A DNA stretch of 64,000 nucleotides from Physcocola sp002396385 (GCA_946535435.1 CAMNDM010000003.1:1-64000), one strand, 5' to 3'; shown: positions 7,591-17,119, numbered from the stretch's first letter. Translations and numbers: made by a program. Notes: generated by a model not told the origin, from the letters alone.

Positions 7591-8625
7591 ATGGCTGAAA
7601 AACAACGAAACTCTTCTATCGAACTGCTTCGCATTCTGGCGACTGTAATGGTTATATCTGTCCATTTCAGTATTTGGTATATACCTATGGACAGCTTCTC
7701 TTTTACATTGTCTGACATTTCTCGTGTCAGTATCGGTGCATGGGGAATTGTTAGTGTCAATTGTTTCCTGATTATTTCCGGCTGGTATGGAATACACCTC
7801 AAGCTCAAGTCGGTCTGGAAAATGGCGGAAATGTTGTTCGTTGTTTTCGTCCCTTTTTACCTTGCCTCGTGTATTATGGGTAAAGATGTGTTGTCGGTCA
7901 ACCGCCTGACTGAGAGTCTTATGGTATTCTCTTCCACAAATTATTATGTGCAAGACTATATGATGCTCATGTTCCTCTCTCCTGTATTGAACGCCTTTGT
8001 CGAGAAATACAGAGGAAAAATGTTGAAGTGGGTGCTTATGTTCGCATTCTTGCTGTTTTGGATGTGTTGCGTCCGTACAAAGAACGACTTGTTGTTTATG
8101 CATGCCGGTCAGACGCTGATTCATTTTGTGCTTATTTATCTGATGGCCCGTACGGCTTCCGAGTACAAAGATGTGATAGTGCGGAAGAAAGCCTCTTTCT
8201 ATTTCGGCATATACGCGGCCTGCACTGTGGTTATCGCTGTTATGGGGGCGTGCCGGCTGAGGTGGTGGTGCTATTTCGACAACCCTTTTATCTTGTTGTC
8301 TTCTTTCTGCCTTTTCTTCGGTTTCTTGAAGTTGGAGATAAGGAGCCGTGTAGTCAATTTCTTGGCGGGAAGCGTATTCACGGCTTACTTGGTGCATACT
8401 ACGCAACCGGCCCTCGACTACCTTCGCGATTGGGATAACCAACTGTTCGCCGACTATCCGTATGAGATCTACTTCTTTATGATGTGGGCCATTGTGATAG
8501 GTGTTGTGCTGCTAAGCATTTTTTACGACAAACTGTTGCGGGGCGTCATTCTAGCTCCGGTCAGTACCTTCCTTTTCAACAAGATTTCCAACATTGGTTT
8601 TATGAAGAAAAACCTGTTGGATTGA
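7591..8625 (+). CDS. Membrane acyltransferase 3 family protein (OafA/WecH-like)
   Basis: A 344-residue integral membrane protein. The N-terminus NSSIELLRILATVMVISVH carries the ELLR and VxxH features of acyltransferase family 3, with about ten membrane spans following. Such proteins O-acetylate or succinylate sugars of surface polysaccharides at the inner membrane. It starts 3 nt after upxY and belongs to the capsule operon. Donor and acceptor cannot be read from sequence. Confidence 0.82.
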   Translation: MAEKQRNSSIELLRILATVMVISVHFSIWYIPMDSFSFTLSDISRVSIGAWGIVSVNCFLIISGWYGIHLKLKSVWKMAEMLFVVFVPFYLASCIMGKDVLSVNRLTESLMVFSSTNYYVQDYMMLMFLSPVLNAFVEKYRGKMLKWVLMFAFLLFWMCCVRTKNDLLFMHAGQTLIHFVLIYLMARTASEYKDVIVRKKASFYFGIYAACTVVIAVMGACRLRWWCYFDNPFILLSSFCLFFGFLKLEIRSRVVNFLAGSVFTAYLVHTTQPALDYLRDWDNQLFADYPYEIYFFMMWAIVIGVVLLSIFYDKLLRGVILAPVSTFLFNKISNIGFMKKNLLD

Positions 8626-8672
8626 GTTTTCTTTTTTTGTAGGCAGGACTTTTGTTGGCCAATCATTGACTG

Positions 8673-9704
8673 ATGAGAAACGAAAAGAACGAACTTATAA
8701 GTCTGACCCTCGACGACTCTATGTTCTTGAAGGGGTTCGCTATATTGTTGGTCCTTTTCCACCACCTGTTTTATAAACAGTATGGCCTATACGACGATTT
8801 TACCGTCGGAGGTTTCAATGTGGTACAGTCTGTTTCGTACCAGTGCACATTCTGTATTTCCGTATTTGCCTTCCTAACTGCCTATGGACTAACCTCGCAG
8901 TTGAAAGACCGGAAATGGAGTGTGGTCTCTTTCTATGTGAAGAGGCTCGTCAAATTATATATGAACTATTGGCTGGTTTTTCTGATATTCGTGCCAATAG
9001 GGGTATTCGTATTTAACAGGTCGCTGTCTTCGGTTTATGGTGATTATGTTTCTCTGAAACTTTTCGCCGATTTTTTTGCGTTGCTGAATATGGTTGGTCT
9101 GTATGGGTATAATGTGACGTGGTGGTATATTTCGGCTGTCGTTGTCCTATATTTGTGCTTCCCGTTGTTTTATAGGTTGGCAAAAATCAGGTTATGGTTG
9201 GTGTTGCTGGTGGCTTTAGTCGTTTTCTCAATCCACCATTCAAATACGTTCACTGTACGGATGCTTATTCCTGCTTTTTCGTTAGGCATTGTTTTGAATA
9301 TGCGCCCTTTGCCCATGAGGGGAAATGCCGTTTTGTGGCTTGTGTTACTGGTTTTGGCGTTCGTGTCGCGTTTTTTTATTAAAGGATACACCTACCCGAT
9401 TTTATACGATTCTCTTCTGGCCGTTTTGACAATAGTATTTTTTAAACATCTGAGCGTACCAAAAATTGTTCATAGGGCATTTTCTTTTGTGGGAAAGCAC
9501 AGCATGAACATTTTCCTGACGCATACGTTCATTTATTTATATTGGTTCCGCGACTATATTTATATGTCGCGTTGTCCTTTGGTAATCTTTCTTTTTCTTT
9601 TGTTCTCTTGTTTGTTGGTCTCTATCATCTTGAATAAAGTAAAGGAAGTTTCTGGTTATGACCGTCTTGTTGAAAACTTGCTGAGACGGACAGAAAACCG
9701 TTGA
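8673..9704 (+). CDS. Second membrane acyltransferase 3 family protein
   Basis: A 343-residue, roughly ten-span protein with the family start FLKGFAILLVLFHHLF, which contains the conserved His pair region. It is clearly diverged from the preceding acyltransferase, so it probably modifies another position or sugar. It follows that gene after 47 nt on the same strand and precedes the ATP-grasp genes. The role in polysaccharide acylation is inferred from family and context. Confidence 0.8.
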   Translation: MRNEKNELISLTLDDSMFLKGFAILLVLFHHLFYKQYGLYDDFTVGGFNVVQSVSYQCTFCISVFAFLTAYGLTSQLKDRKWSVVSFYVKRLVKLYMNYWLVFLIFVPIGVFVFNRSLSSVYGDYVSLKLFADFFALLNMVGLYGYNVTWWYISAVVVLYLCFPLFYRLAKIRLWLVLLVALVVFSIHHSNTFTVRMLIPAFSLGIVLNMRPLPMRGNAVLWLVLLVLAFVSRFFIKGYTYPILYDSLLAVLTIVFFKHLSVPKIVHRAFSFVGKHSMNIFLTHTFIYLYWFRDYIYMSRCPLVIFLFLLFSCLLVSIILNKVKEVSGYDRLVENLLRRTENR

Positions 9705-9748
9705 ATGGAGGCAGCAAGATTTAGAGAAGGAAAGTAAATTCGACAAAA

Positions 9749-10873
9749 ATGAAAAAGTTAGCAATAATAGGTGCCAGTTATCTGCAGGCCCCCCTCGTAA
9801 GGAAAGCGAAAGAAATGGGACTTTACACCCTCTGTTTCGCCTGGAGGGACGGTGCTGTTTGTGCTGAAATTGCTGATGAGTTTTACGATATATCGATTGT
9901 TGAGAAAGACCAGATAATAGCGGTATGCCAGAAGGTCGGCATCGATGGCATCTGTACCATAGCGTCAGATGTGGCCGCCCCTACGGTCGCTTATGTGGCT
10001 GAGAAGATGGGGCTGGTATCGAACTCTTACGAGAGTGCGGTCAGGGCGAACAACAAGTATCTGATGCGGAATTGTCTGAAATCGGCCGGTGTGCCCTGCC
10101 CAGATTATCAGATGGTCCGTTCTTACGACGAGGTCGAAAAGTCGAACCTGGCGTTTCCGCTGATTGTGAAACCGTCTGACCGGTCTGGTTCTTTAGGGGT
10201 GACCAAGGTGGCGGACGCCGACTCGCTTGAAAACGCATTGAACACTGCTTTAGACTGCTCTTTTGGAAAACAGGCTATGGTGGAGCAATATATCGAGGGC
10301 CGGGAAATAAGTGTGGAATTTATCTCATACAGGGGCTCTCATTACCCTTTGCAGATTACCGACAAGGTTACTACCGGGGCTCCGCATTTTGTGGAACTGG
10401 AACACCACCAGCCGGCTAATCTGACGGAAAAACAGTTCTCGCAAATATATAGTATTACTGAAAATGCGCTGAACGCTTTGGGTCTGACCAATGGTGCTTC
10501 GCACTCTGAATACAAAATCACGGACGACGGAAAAATTTATGTAATGGAGATTGCCGGACGAATGGGAGGCGATTTTATCGGGTCTGATTTAGTGCGTTTG
10601 TCTACCGGATACGATTTTGTCAAAGGGGTGATAGAGGTGGCTTTGGGCGACTTCGAAACACCGGTTAAAAGCGAACACAACCATTCGGGTGTTTATTTCC
10701 TATGTGCGGAGACCCGCAATTTGGCGCCTGTGGTGTCTGGTTGGAAAACTTATCCGGAAATTGTGGAAGGAAGCCTGAACGACCAGCCGTTGGTGGCAGT
10801 GAAATGCAGTGCCGACAGAAGCGGATATGTTATTTATAAAGACAGCAAAAAATGGAGCCCTCTAAAAAAATAA
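9749..10873 (+). CDS. ATP-grasp ligase 1 of the capsule locus
   Basis: A 374-residue cytosolic ATP-grasp enzyme. The pre-ATP-grasp Rossmann start is KLAIIGASYLQAPLV, the ATP-binding lysine is in PLIVKPSDRSGSLGV near residue 141, and metal-site residues follow in SEYKITDDGKIYVMEI. Relatives join a carboxylate to an amine or thiol (PurK, carbamoyl-phosphate synthase, D-Ala ligase types). It overlaps a second ATP-grasp gene and is followed by a sugar aminotransferase. A likely job is adding an amino or other acid to an aminosugar of the repeat unit; this is inference. Confidence 0.82.
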   Translation: MKKLAIIGASYLQAPLVRKAKEMGLYTLCFAWRDGAVCAEIADEFYDISIVEKDQIIAVCQKVGIDGICTIASDVAAPTVAYVAEKMGLVSNSYESAVRANNKYLMRNCLKSAGVPCPDYQMVRSYDEVEKSNLAFPLIVKPSDRSGSLGVTKVADADSLENALNTALDCSFGKQAMVEQYIEGREISVEFISYRGSHYPLQITDKVTTGAPHFVELEHHQPANLTEKQFSQIYSITENALNALGLTNGASHSEYKITDDGKIYVMEIAGRMGGDFIGSDLVRLSTGYDFVKGVIEVALGDFETPVKSEHNHSGVYFLCAETRNLAPVVSGWKTYPEIVEGSLNDQPLVAVKCSADRSGYVIYKDSKKWSPLKK

Positions 10874-12090
10874 TGATTATCGGTGCGGGTGCTGGTCAAG
10901 TGCCGCTGATTGTGGAGGCGAAAAAAAGGGGATTGTCAACCCTTGTCGTTTCTCCCGACGGACCTTATCCGGGCATTGCGTTAGCCGACAAGCAAATAAG
11001 GGAGGACATCTATAGTAAAGACAAACTGGTGGAAATTGCAAAGACGGAACAAATCGATTTTGTTTTGTCTGATCAGTCAGATTTCGCAGTCCCGACTGTT
11101 GCCTATATAGCAGAGCATTTGGGACTGAAGGGAAATTCGGTCACAACCGCTGAAATATTTACCAATAAACACCGACAAAGGGAATTCTGTAAGGAAAATG
11201 GACTTAAAGTCCCTGCCTTTAACCTGCTTAAATGTCTGGCAGATGCAGACAAAGTCGGCTTCGCCTTACCATGGATCGTAAAGCCGACCGACAGCCAGGG
11301 CAGCAGGGGAATTTCTGTCATAACAGACAAAGCGCAGCTGCCGGCCGCCTATGCCGATGCCCTCAAATACTCAAAGAAGGGAGAGGTTATCGTTGAGGAG
11401 TATTTCCAAGGCAGCGAGGTCGTGTGTGAGGGTTGCGTCATCGAGGGGAAGTATTACAATTTCGCCTTCGCTGACCGGACCTATTTCAATTTGGAGGGTA
11501 AGTTTATTCCTTCATCAACCGTCTTCCCCTCCAACATACCTTGTGGAGTGAAGAACGATATTCTAAGGCAGGAAGCGTGTATCGCAAAACTTGCGAATGC
11601 CAGTTTCGGAATCGTCCATTCCGAATACCTATATAATGGACAAGGCGATTTCCGGCTTGTTGAGACTGCTCTTAGGGGCGGTGGCGTGTACATATCGTCG
11701 CACCTTATTCCATTGACCATTGGCATCGACCCGACGAACCTTTTACTCGATTATCTGCTTTCTGGCACCGAAAAGGTGATGGAAGTACTCGATAAAAAGA
11801 AAGTGCACGGCAGTGCCGGCTATTTTTGTTTCTATTTGGAAAACGGGCTTGTCGACAAGGTTGAAGGCATCGACTTGGTGAAGTCAAACCCTAATGTGGT
11901 GATGGCGGAGGTCGACGAAGTGAAAGCCGGATACCGCTATCCGGGACTGGAACATAAAGGATTCCGGAAAGGGCCGTTTCTGGTAAAGGGAAACTCGCGG
12001 ACTGACGTGGAAAAAATCTACCGCTGGATAACCGACAACTATAAGGTTTTCCAGAACCATAATAACTATAATTCTGTAATTTGGAAGTAA
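10852..12090 (+). CDS. ATP-grasp ligase 2 of the capsule locus
   Basis: A 412-residue ATP-grasp protein related to the preceding one: KKIMIIGAGAGQVPLI at the N-terminus and WIVKPTDSQGSRGI near residue 144. The ATG at 10852 overlaps ligase 1 by 22 nt. An alternative ATG at 10873 overlaps its stop as TAATG. I prefer 10852 because it restores the usual KKI-MIIGAG start. Overlap and similarity point to tandem duplication with specialisation, or two successive ligations. A DegT-type aminotransferase gene follows after 10 nt. Confidence 0.82.
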   Translation: MEPSKKIMIIGAGAGQVPLIVEAKKRGLSTLVVSPDGPYPGIALADKQIREDIYSKDKLVEIAKTEQIDFVLSDQSDFAVPTVAYIAEHLGLKGNSVTTAEIFTNKHRQREFCKENGLKVPAFNLLKCLADADKVGFALPWIVKPTDSQGSRGISVITDKAQLPAAYADALKYSKKGEVIVEEYFQGSEVVCEGCVIEGKYYNFAFADRTYFNLEGKFIPSSTVFPSNIPCGVKNDILRQEACIAKLANASFGIVHSEYLYNGQGDFRLVETALRGGGVYISSHLIPLTIGIDPTNLLLDYLLSGTEKVMEVLDKKKVHGSAGYFCFYLENGLVDKVEGIDLVKSNPNVVMAEVDEVKAGYRYPGLEHKGFRKGPFLVKGNSRTDVEKIYRWITDNYKVFQNHNNYNSVIWK

Positions 12091-12100
12091 ATCGGCAGTC

Positions 12101-13237
12101 ATGTTGAAAATTCCCTTTAATAAGCCTTACCTTACAGGAAAAGAGGCTCATTATATGTACCAGGCTGTCAGCGCCGGCAAATTGTCGGGGAATGGCACGT
12201 ATACAAAACTATGCCAATCTTTTTTCGAAGAAAAATACGGCTTTAAAAAGGCATTGCTGACAACCTCTTGTACCGATGCCTTAGAAATGTGCGCTATTTT
12301 GTGCGGTGTGGGGCCGGGCGACGAGGTCATCGTACCGTCCTACACGTTTGTTTCTTCTGCTCTGGCTTTTGTCCGTCAAGGGTGCAAAATAGTTTTTGCC
12401 GACTCTATGGCAAAAAATCCAAATATCGACGCCGAAAAGTTGGAAGCGCTAGTTACACCGAAAACCAAGGTCATTGTCCCTGTCCATTATGCCGGAGTGG
12501 CGTGCGATATGGATGCAATTATGGAAATTGCAGAGAAATATGGCCTGTTGGTGGTTGAAGATGCCGCCCAGGCTGTCGATTCATACTATAAAGGCCGTCC
12601 GCTTGGGAGTATAGGCCATTTGGCAGCCTTCTCTTTTCATGAGACAAAGAACATTATTGCAGGCGAGGGCGGACTTTTGGCCATAAACGATGAGCGCTTT
12701 ATCAGACGTGCTGAGATAATTTGGGAGAAGGGAACGAACCGCTCAGAGTTTTTCCGTGGCGAGGTCAACAAATACGGTTGGGTAGACACGGGCTCCTCGT
12801 TTCTGCCTTCCGAGGTCATCTCTGCCTTCCTATGGGCGCAGTTAGAGGAAATTGAGTCTATCCAGGAAAAAAGGAAGTCGCTTTGGAACTTGTATTATAG
12901 CGGATTGTCGGTTTTGCAAGACAAGGGCCTTGTTCGTCTGCCCCAAATACCTGGTTTTGCCACAAACAATGCGCATATGTTCTATATGGTGTGCCGGAGT
13001 CTGGAAGAGCGGACCGCATTAATCGCTTATCTGAAAGAGCGTGGGGTGTTGTCGGTTTTCCATTACCAGAGTCTGCACAAAAGCGAATTCTATAAGAAGA
13101 ATTATACCCAGATACCCGACTTGCCTTTCGCTGACTTGTATTCCGACCAACTGGTACGGTTGCCTATGTATTACGAGTTGGGTGCCGATCAGGTGGAAAC
13201 CATTCTTTCTTTTATAAGGGATTTTTATGCGGAATAA
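12101..13237 (+). CDS. DegT/DnrJ/EryC1-family PLP sugar aminotransferase
   Basis: A 378-residue aminotransferase. The start IPFNKPYLTGKE is typical of the ArnB/WecE branch. PLP contacts are seen at LLTSCTDALEM and VEDAAQAVDSYYKG, and the Schiff-base lysine lies in FHETKNIIAGEGG near residue 187. It converts a nucleotide-bound 4-keto sugar to an amino sugar using glutamate. The acceptor amine it makes would suit acylation by the two upstream ATP-grasp ligases. It overlaps the next gene by 11 nt. Confidence 0.9.
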   Translation: MLKIPFNKPYLTGKEAHYMYQAVSAGKLSGNGTYTKLCQSFFEEKYGFKKALLTTSCTDALEMCAILCGVGPGDEVIVPSYTFVSSALAFVRQGCKIVFADSMAKNPNIDAEKLEALVTPKTKVIVPVHYAGVACDMDAIMEIAEKYGLLVVEDAAQAVDSYYKGRPLGSIGHLAAFSFHETKNIIAGEGGLLAINDERFIRRAEIIWEKGTNRSEFFRGEVNKYGWVDTGSSFLPSEVISAFLWAQLEEIESIQEKRKSLWNLYYSGLSVLQDKGLVRLPQIPGFATNNAHMFYMVCRSLEERTALIAYLKERGVLSVFHYQSLHKSEFYKKNYTQIPDLPFADLYSDQLVRLPMYYELGADQVETILSFIRDFYAE

Positions 13238-14531
13238 CAGCCCGAAGGTTTTGTTTCTCTCTTCCGTCAGCCCTTTCCATGGGCCGGGTGCCACTATTAT
13301 AGACTACTATAACGCCTTTCGGCAGGAAAACATCGACGCTGACTTCTTGCTTTGCGAGCAAGAGGTGGGAGACGACCGTTGGAATTATGTTTTCGAGAAA
13401 GACAGACGTCCTTTGTTGCAGAGGCTCTACACCTGGTTTAACAAACATATTCTTTGTAAAAGAAGATTCTTCAAACAGAAAACTGGACATTTCTTTTTCT
13501 ACAAGTACGAGGAACTCCCTCCTGTAATGAACAGGTACCTGTTGAAAAAGATTACGAAGAAATACGATTTGGTGATTGTGCATTTCTGGTTGGAAATGCT
13601 GAATTTTTCTTCCATTAAAGCCATATACGATAAAATCCATTGCCAGTTTCAGTTCCTGGGGGTCGATTATTCGCAAATGTCGGGCGGCTGTCACTTTATT
13701 GGAGACTGCACTGGTTATAAAGACGGCTGTAGAACTTGTGAGGCGGTAACTCCGTTGTGGTGTAACAACTTTGCCGCACACAATGTAAAATATAGGAAAA
13801 GGGTTTATGACGAGGTGAAACCTGTTGTGTGGGGTAATGCCTATATGCAGCAGTTCTATCGGGAGGCTTATTTGTTGAAAGACGCCCGTTGTGAAACCTC
13901 TTTACCACTGATCAACACGGAACTTTTCAAACCCCTCGACAAGGCGGTTGCCCGAAAACATTTGGATATTGACGAGTCCGCATTTGTTTTGTCGTTCGGC
14001 AGTCAGAAGTTGAACGACGAGCGAAAAGGGATAAAATACCTCATCAGGGCTCTGAATATCCTTTCCGCTATGCTGGATGAGGAAGAACGATCGAAAGTAT
14101 TGGTACTGACTGCAGGAGATACAAAGGGAGAACTGGAAAAACAGATACCATTCAAACAGAAGAATCTGGGCTATCTGAAGACCGAACAGTTGGTGCAATT
14201 CTACTCGGCTTCGTCAGTCTTTTTGTCGCCTTCGGTGAACGATGCCGGACCGCTTATGGTCAACCATTCCCTGTCTTGCGGAACACCGGTGGTTGCTTTC
14301 GAGATGGGAACAGCCCTAGATTGTGTGAAAGGTCACAATACCGGTTTTTGTGTGGAACTGCGAAACGCAGACGCTTTTGCAGATGCAGTCTGTAAACTGT
14401 TCAGAATGCCGGCGGCCGAATATGACGGCATGTGTGCCGATTGTCGCGAATATGCCCAAATGCACTATTCGTATAAGGAGAAGGTAAAACACTTGTTGGT
14501 GGTTTTCAATAAGTATGCCGGGCAGAAATGA
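13227..14531 (+). CDS. Family 4 glycosyltransferase
   Basis: A 434-residue GT-B glycosyltransferase. The N-terminal acceptor half begins KVLFLSSVSPFHGPGATI, and the donor-binding region is SPSVNDAGPLMVNHSLSCGT. The canonical E-x7-E is replaced by a DAGPLMVN form that I recall from other Bacteroidetes GT4 proteins. It probably acts at the cytoplasmic face of the inner membrane. It is the last gene of the higher-GC part of the locus. Confidence 0.85.
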   Translation: MRNNSPKVLFLSSVSPFHGPGATIIDYYNAFRQENIDADFLLCEQEVGDDRWNYVFEKDRRPLLQRLYTWFNKHILCKRRFFKQKTGHFFFYKYEELPPVMNRYLLKKITKKYDLVIVHFWLEMLNFSSIKAIYDKIHCQFQFLGVDYSQMSGGCHFIGDCTGYKDGCRTCEAVTPLWCNNFAAHNVKYRKRVYDEVKPVVWGNAYMQQFYREAYLLKDARCETSLPLINTELFKPLDKAVARKHLDIDESAFVLSFGSQKLNDERKGIKYLIRALNILSAMLDEEERSKVLVLTAGDTKGELEKQIPFKQKNLGYLKTEQLVQFYSASSVFLSPSVNDAGPLMVNHSLSCGTPVVAFEMGTALDCVKGHNTGFCVELRNADAFADAVCKLFRMPAAEYDGMCADCREYAQMHYSYKEKVKHLLVVFNKYAGQK

Positions 14532-14591
14532 CGTTGTTTGATGATTAGGTTGTGTAGGAAATCCTGTTTAGAAAAATCGTAAGATAATAAG

Positions 14592-14834
14592 ATGGAAGGC
14601 GCACCTCGTACAATAGAAAGTGACATTGTTCAATTCTGTGTCATTGTAATTGAAACGGCAGCCCGTAAAATGAATGTCTCTACGCAGGAACTGGTGCAAA
14701 GACTAGATGCTCAGGGACTTATTGACGGTCGGCTGATTAAATTTTACGAAACCCTTCATACGCAGTCTGCGGACTATGTCGCTGATGATATTATAGAAAC
14801 CCTTTACAATTACGAAAATGACGAAGTGCAATAG
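14592..14834 (+). CDS. DUF3791 protein (cassette gene 1)
   Basis: An 80-residue, mostly helical cytosolic protein. The C-terminal part, FYETLHTQSADYVADDIIET, matches my memory of DUF3791, a family of unknown function usually encoded beside DUF3990 proteins. It overlaps the DUF3990 gene by 17 nt, so the two are translationally coupled. It may be a partner or neutraliser of that predicted ADP-ribosyltransferase. Nothing in it suggests polysaccharide synthesis. Confidence 0.75.
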   Translation: MEGAPRTIESDIVQFCVIVIETAARKMNVSTQELVQRLDAQGLIDGRLIKFYETLHTQSADYVADDIIETLYNYENDEVQ

Positions 14835-15327
14835 CCTTGTTCTTTATCATGGGGCGACATCTGTGGTACGGGAACCTTTGACACATGTGGGGCGTCCTGA
14901 CCTTGATTTTGGCCCGGGGTTTTATTTGACAAACGATAGAGAACAGGCTGAAAAATGGGCAAAAACAAAGGCGTCGAGAAGAAAAAACACAACTGCTGTA
15001 CTGAATATATTTACCTTTGAGCAAGAGCTCTTTCTGTGCGACTCTTCTTATAAAACTTGCGTTTTCCTGCATTACGATGTTGAATGGCTTAATTTTGTTG
15101 CGGCCAGTAGGAAGGGGAATCAACCATGGAAAGCGTATGATTGGATAGAGGGAGGAATTGCGAATGATAGTGTTATTAGCACAATTGACGCATATGTTGA
15201 TGGTATTATGTCAGCAGAGATAGCTTTGGGTAGATTGGTCAATGAGGAATTAAAACACCAAATTTGTATCAGAAATCAGAAGATTATTGATAGTTATTTG
15301 TCGTTTGACGGGTATATAGAATTGTAA
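14818..15327 (+). CDS. DUF3990 protein, predicted ADP-ribosyltransferase fold
   Basis: A 169-residue cytosolic protein. Residues LYHGA (His11), DFGPGFYLTND (Tyr36) and KHQICI (Gln148) fall where ADP-ribosyltransferases of the H-Y-(E/Q) type carry their NAD-binding His, Tyr and catalytic acidic or amide residue. The pattern matches my memory of DUF3990, a member of the ADP-ribosyl clan. It sits between two DUF3791 genes, overlapping the first and 1 nt from the second, and interrupts the capsule genes. A toxin-antitoxin or phage-defence role is possible but unproven. Confidence 0.75.
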   Translation: MTKCNSLVLYHGATSVVREPLTHVGRPDLDFGPGFYLTNDREQAEKWAKTKASRRKNTTAVLNIFTFEQELFLCDSSYKTCVFLHYDVEWLNFVAASRKGNQPWKAYDWIEGGIANDSVISTIDAYVDGIMSAEIALGRLVNEELKHQICIRNQKIIDSYLSFDGYIEL

Positions 15328-15328
15328 A

Positions 15329-15562
15329 ATGGCAGCAAAAGAAATTGAATACAAAGCGATGAAGGACTATATCTTGTATCGTAAAATATCTCGCATCATA
15401 ATACAACTTTCCGAGGAACTTCAAATACCGTCTAAGCGTGCACTTATGCTTTTCTATAACACCACAGTCGGCCAGCAACTTCATGACCCCAAATATGGTT
15501 ACCAAATTATGTCCGACACCTATATAGTAAACGACATCAAGTCGGAATTGGCAAACCGGTAG
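15329..15562 (+). CDS. DUF3791-like protein (cassette gene 3)
   Basis: A 77-residue helical protein that starts 1 nt after the DUF3990 stop. The segment SKRALMLFYNTTVGQQL followed by YQIMSDTYIVNDI corresponds to the C-terminal half of DUF3791 (ending in Y-I/V-x-D-I, as in gene 1). It is only distantly similar to gene 1. Two flanking copies could act as alternative partners of the enzyme. Function unknown. Confidence 0.65.
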   Translation: MAAKEIEYKAMKDYILYRKISRIIIQLSEELQIPSKRALMLFYNTTVGQQLHDPKYGYQIMSDTYIVNDIKSELANR

Positions 15563-15665
15563 GGGAGGGACGGTTCTGTGTTTACAAAAGGCACAAATAC
15601 GAAATACACCGGGGGTGCAGCAGATGAATTTACTTGTTTCCGGTTAATAAAGGTTCTGAATTTTT

Positions 15666-17114
15666 ATGTCAAAAAGTGATAGAGATAAGGTCTTAGGCGG
15701 TTTTATTTGGAAATTTGCAGAAAGAGTTTCCAATCAGGGGGTTACTCTTATTGTTTCTATTGTCTTAGCTCGTTTGTTGTTACCAGAACAGTATGGTTTG
15801 GTTGCAATGATTAACATATTTGTCGTTTTTGCGAATGTGTTTGTAACGAGTGGTTTTACGTCTGCCCTAATCCAAAATAAAAATGCCGAAGACATAGATT
15901 TTACAACTATATTTTATTGCTCTTTGGCAATGTCGTTACTGGTATATGGAATAGTTTTTGCCTCAGCTCCTTTTATAGCGACATTTTATAACATGCCCGA
16001 TTTGTGCCTGTTGACAAGGGTTTATGCCTTATCGCTTATAGTATCGAGTTATCAGACTATTCAGTTGGCCTATGTGTCTAGGCATATGCTGTTTAAAAAG
16101 ACCTTTGTATCTACGTTTATTGGCTCTTTGTTGTCGGGAGTCGTTGGTATATATATGGCGTGTGCAGGGTACGGTGTTTGGGCTCTTGTTGGACAATATA
16201 TCTCTAATATTTTGATTAATACGTTGATGCTGAGTACGATTGTGTCGTGGAGACCTACTTTGGCTTTTTCTGCGGAGCGTGCAAAAGGAATGATGAAATA
16301 TGGGGCAAACGTATTGTTGAGTGATTTAGTCGGCAAGTTTTTCCTTGAAATCAGACAGTTGTTGATCGGGCGCTTCTATTCTCCTGCAGATTTGGCTTTG
16401 TATAATCGCGGACATCATATGCCGAACCTTGTTATGTCAAACATCGAAACGGCATTAAGTAGCGTGTTATTCCCTACAATGTCGAATTACAGTGATAACG
16501 TAGAACGCGTGAAACAAATGATGAGCCGGGCTATAAAAACCTCGTCTTATGTCACTTTCTTTTTCCTTTCGATATTGGCTGTCGTTTCAGAACCATTAAT
16601 CAGATTGTTGCTTACCGATAAGTGGATTGACTGTGTGCCGTATATGCAGATAATATGTATCTCTCGTATGTGGGCTGCTGTTTCTAGCGTAAATATGCAG
16701 GCGATAAAATCTATTGGTAGGAGCGATGAGTTATTGAAACTGGAGGTCTTTAAAAAACCAGTCTTTATCGTATTCGTGTTAATCGCTGTTAATATCAGTG
16801 TGTTTGCTGTCGCGCTTACGATGCCTTTGTATTCAATATACGCAATGCTGATGAATATGAAGCCGTCTAAGAAATTGTTGGGGTATTCTTATAAAGAGCA
16901 AATTGCAGATTTGGCACCTGCCTTTCTTATGTCGTTGTTGGTGGTAGCAGTTGCATATCCCCTCGTTTTTTTGCCAGTTGGCGATGTCTTTATTATAATC
17001 ATTCAGTGTGTTGCTGCTTTGGGTACGTATTTAATAGCTTCAGTATTGACAGGTAATGAATCGTATGCTTATATTAAAGATATAATTTACGGAGTCTTAA
17101 AAAAGAAAAATTAA
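15666..17114 (+). CDS. Oligosaccharide flippase, Wzx-like (MATE/MOP superfamily)
   Basis: A 482-residue protein with 12-14 predicted membrane spans. The N-terminal segment GFIWKFAERVSNQGVTLI and ARLLLPEQYGLVAM are typical of the polysaccharide transporters that flip undecaprenyl-linked repeat units across the inner membrane. It is the first gene of the AT-rich part of the locus. Together with the EpsG-type polymerase downstream it defines a Wzx/Wzy-type assembly route. Confidence 0.88.
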   Translation: MSKSDRDKVLGGFIWKFAERVSNQGVTLIVSIVLARLLLPEQYGLVAMINIFVVFANVFVTSGFTSALIQNKNAEDIDFTTIFYCSLAMSLLVYGIVFASAPFIATFYNMPDLCLLTRVYALSLIVSSYQTIQLAYVSRHMLFKKTFVSTFIGSLLSGVVGIYMACAGYGVWALVGQYISNILINTLMLSTIVSWRPTLAFSAERAKGMMKYGANVLLSDLVGKFFLEIRQLLIGRFYSPADLALYNRGHHMPNLVMSNIETALSSVLFPTMSNYSDNVERVKQMMSRAIKTSSYVTFFFLSILAVVSEPLIRLLLTDKWIDCVPYMQIICISRMWAAVSSVNMQAIKSIGRSDELLKLEVFKKPVFIVFVLIAVNISVFAVALTMPLYSIYAMLMNMKPSKKLLGYSYKEQIADLAPAFLMSLLVVAVAYPLVFLPVGDVFIIIIQCVAALGTYLIASVLTGNESYAYIKDIIYGVLKKKN

Positions 17115-17119
17115 ATCAG

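Noticed and set aside
6997..8442. A 481-codon minus-strand ORF opposite upxY and the first acyltransferase
   Set aside because: It is His-, Arg- and Gln-rich without any domain, and both plus-strand genes are clear. It is a frame shadow.
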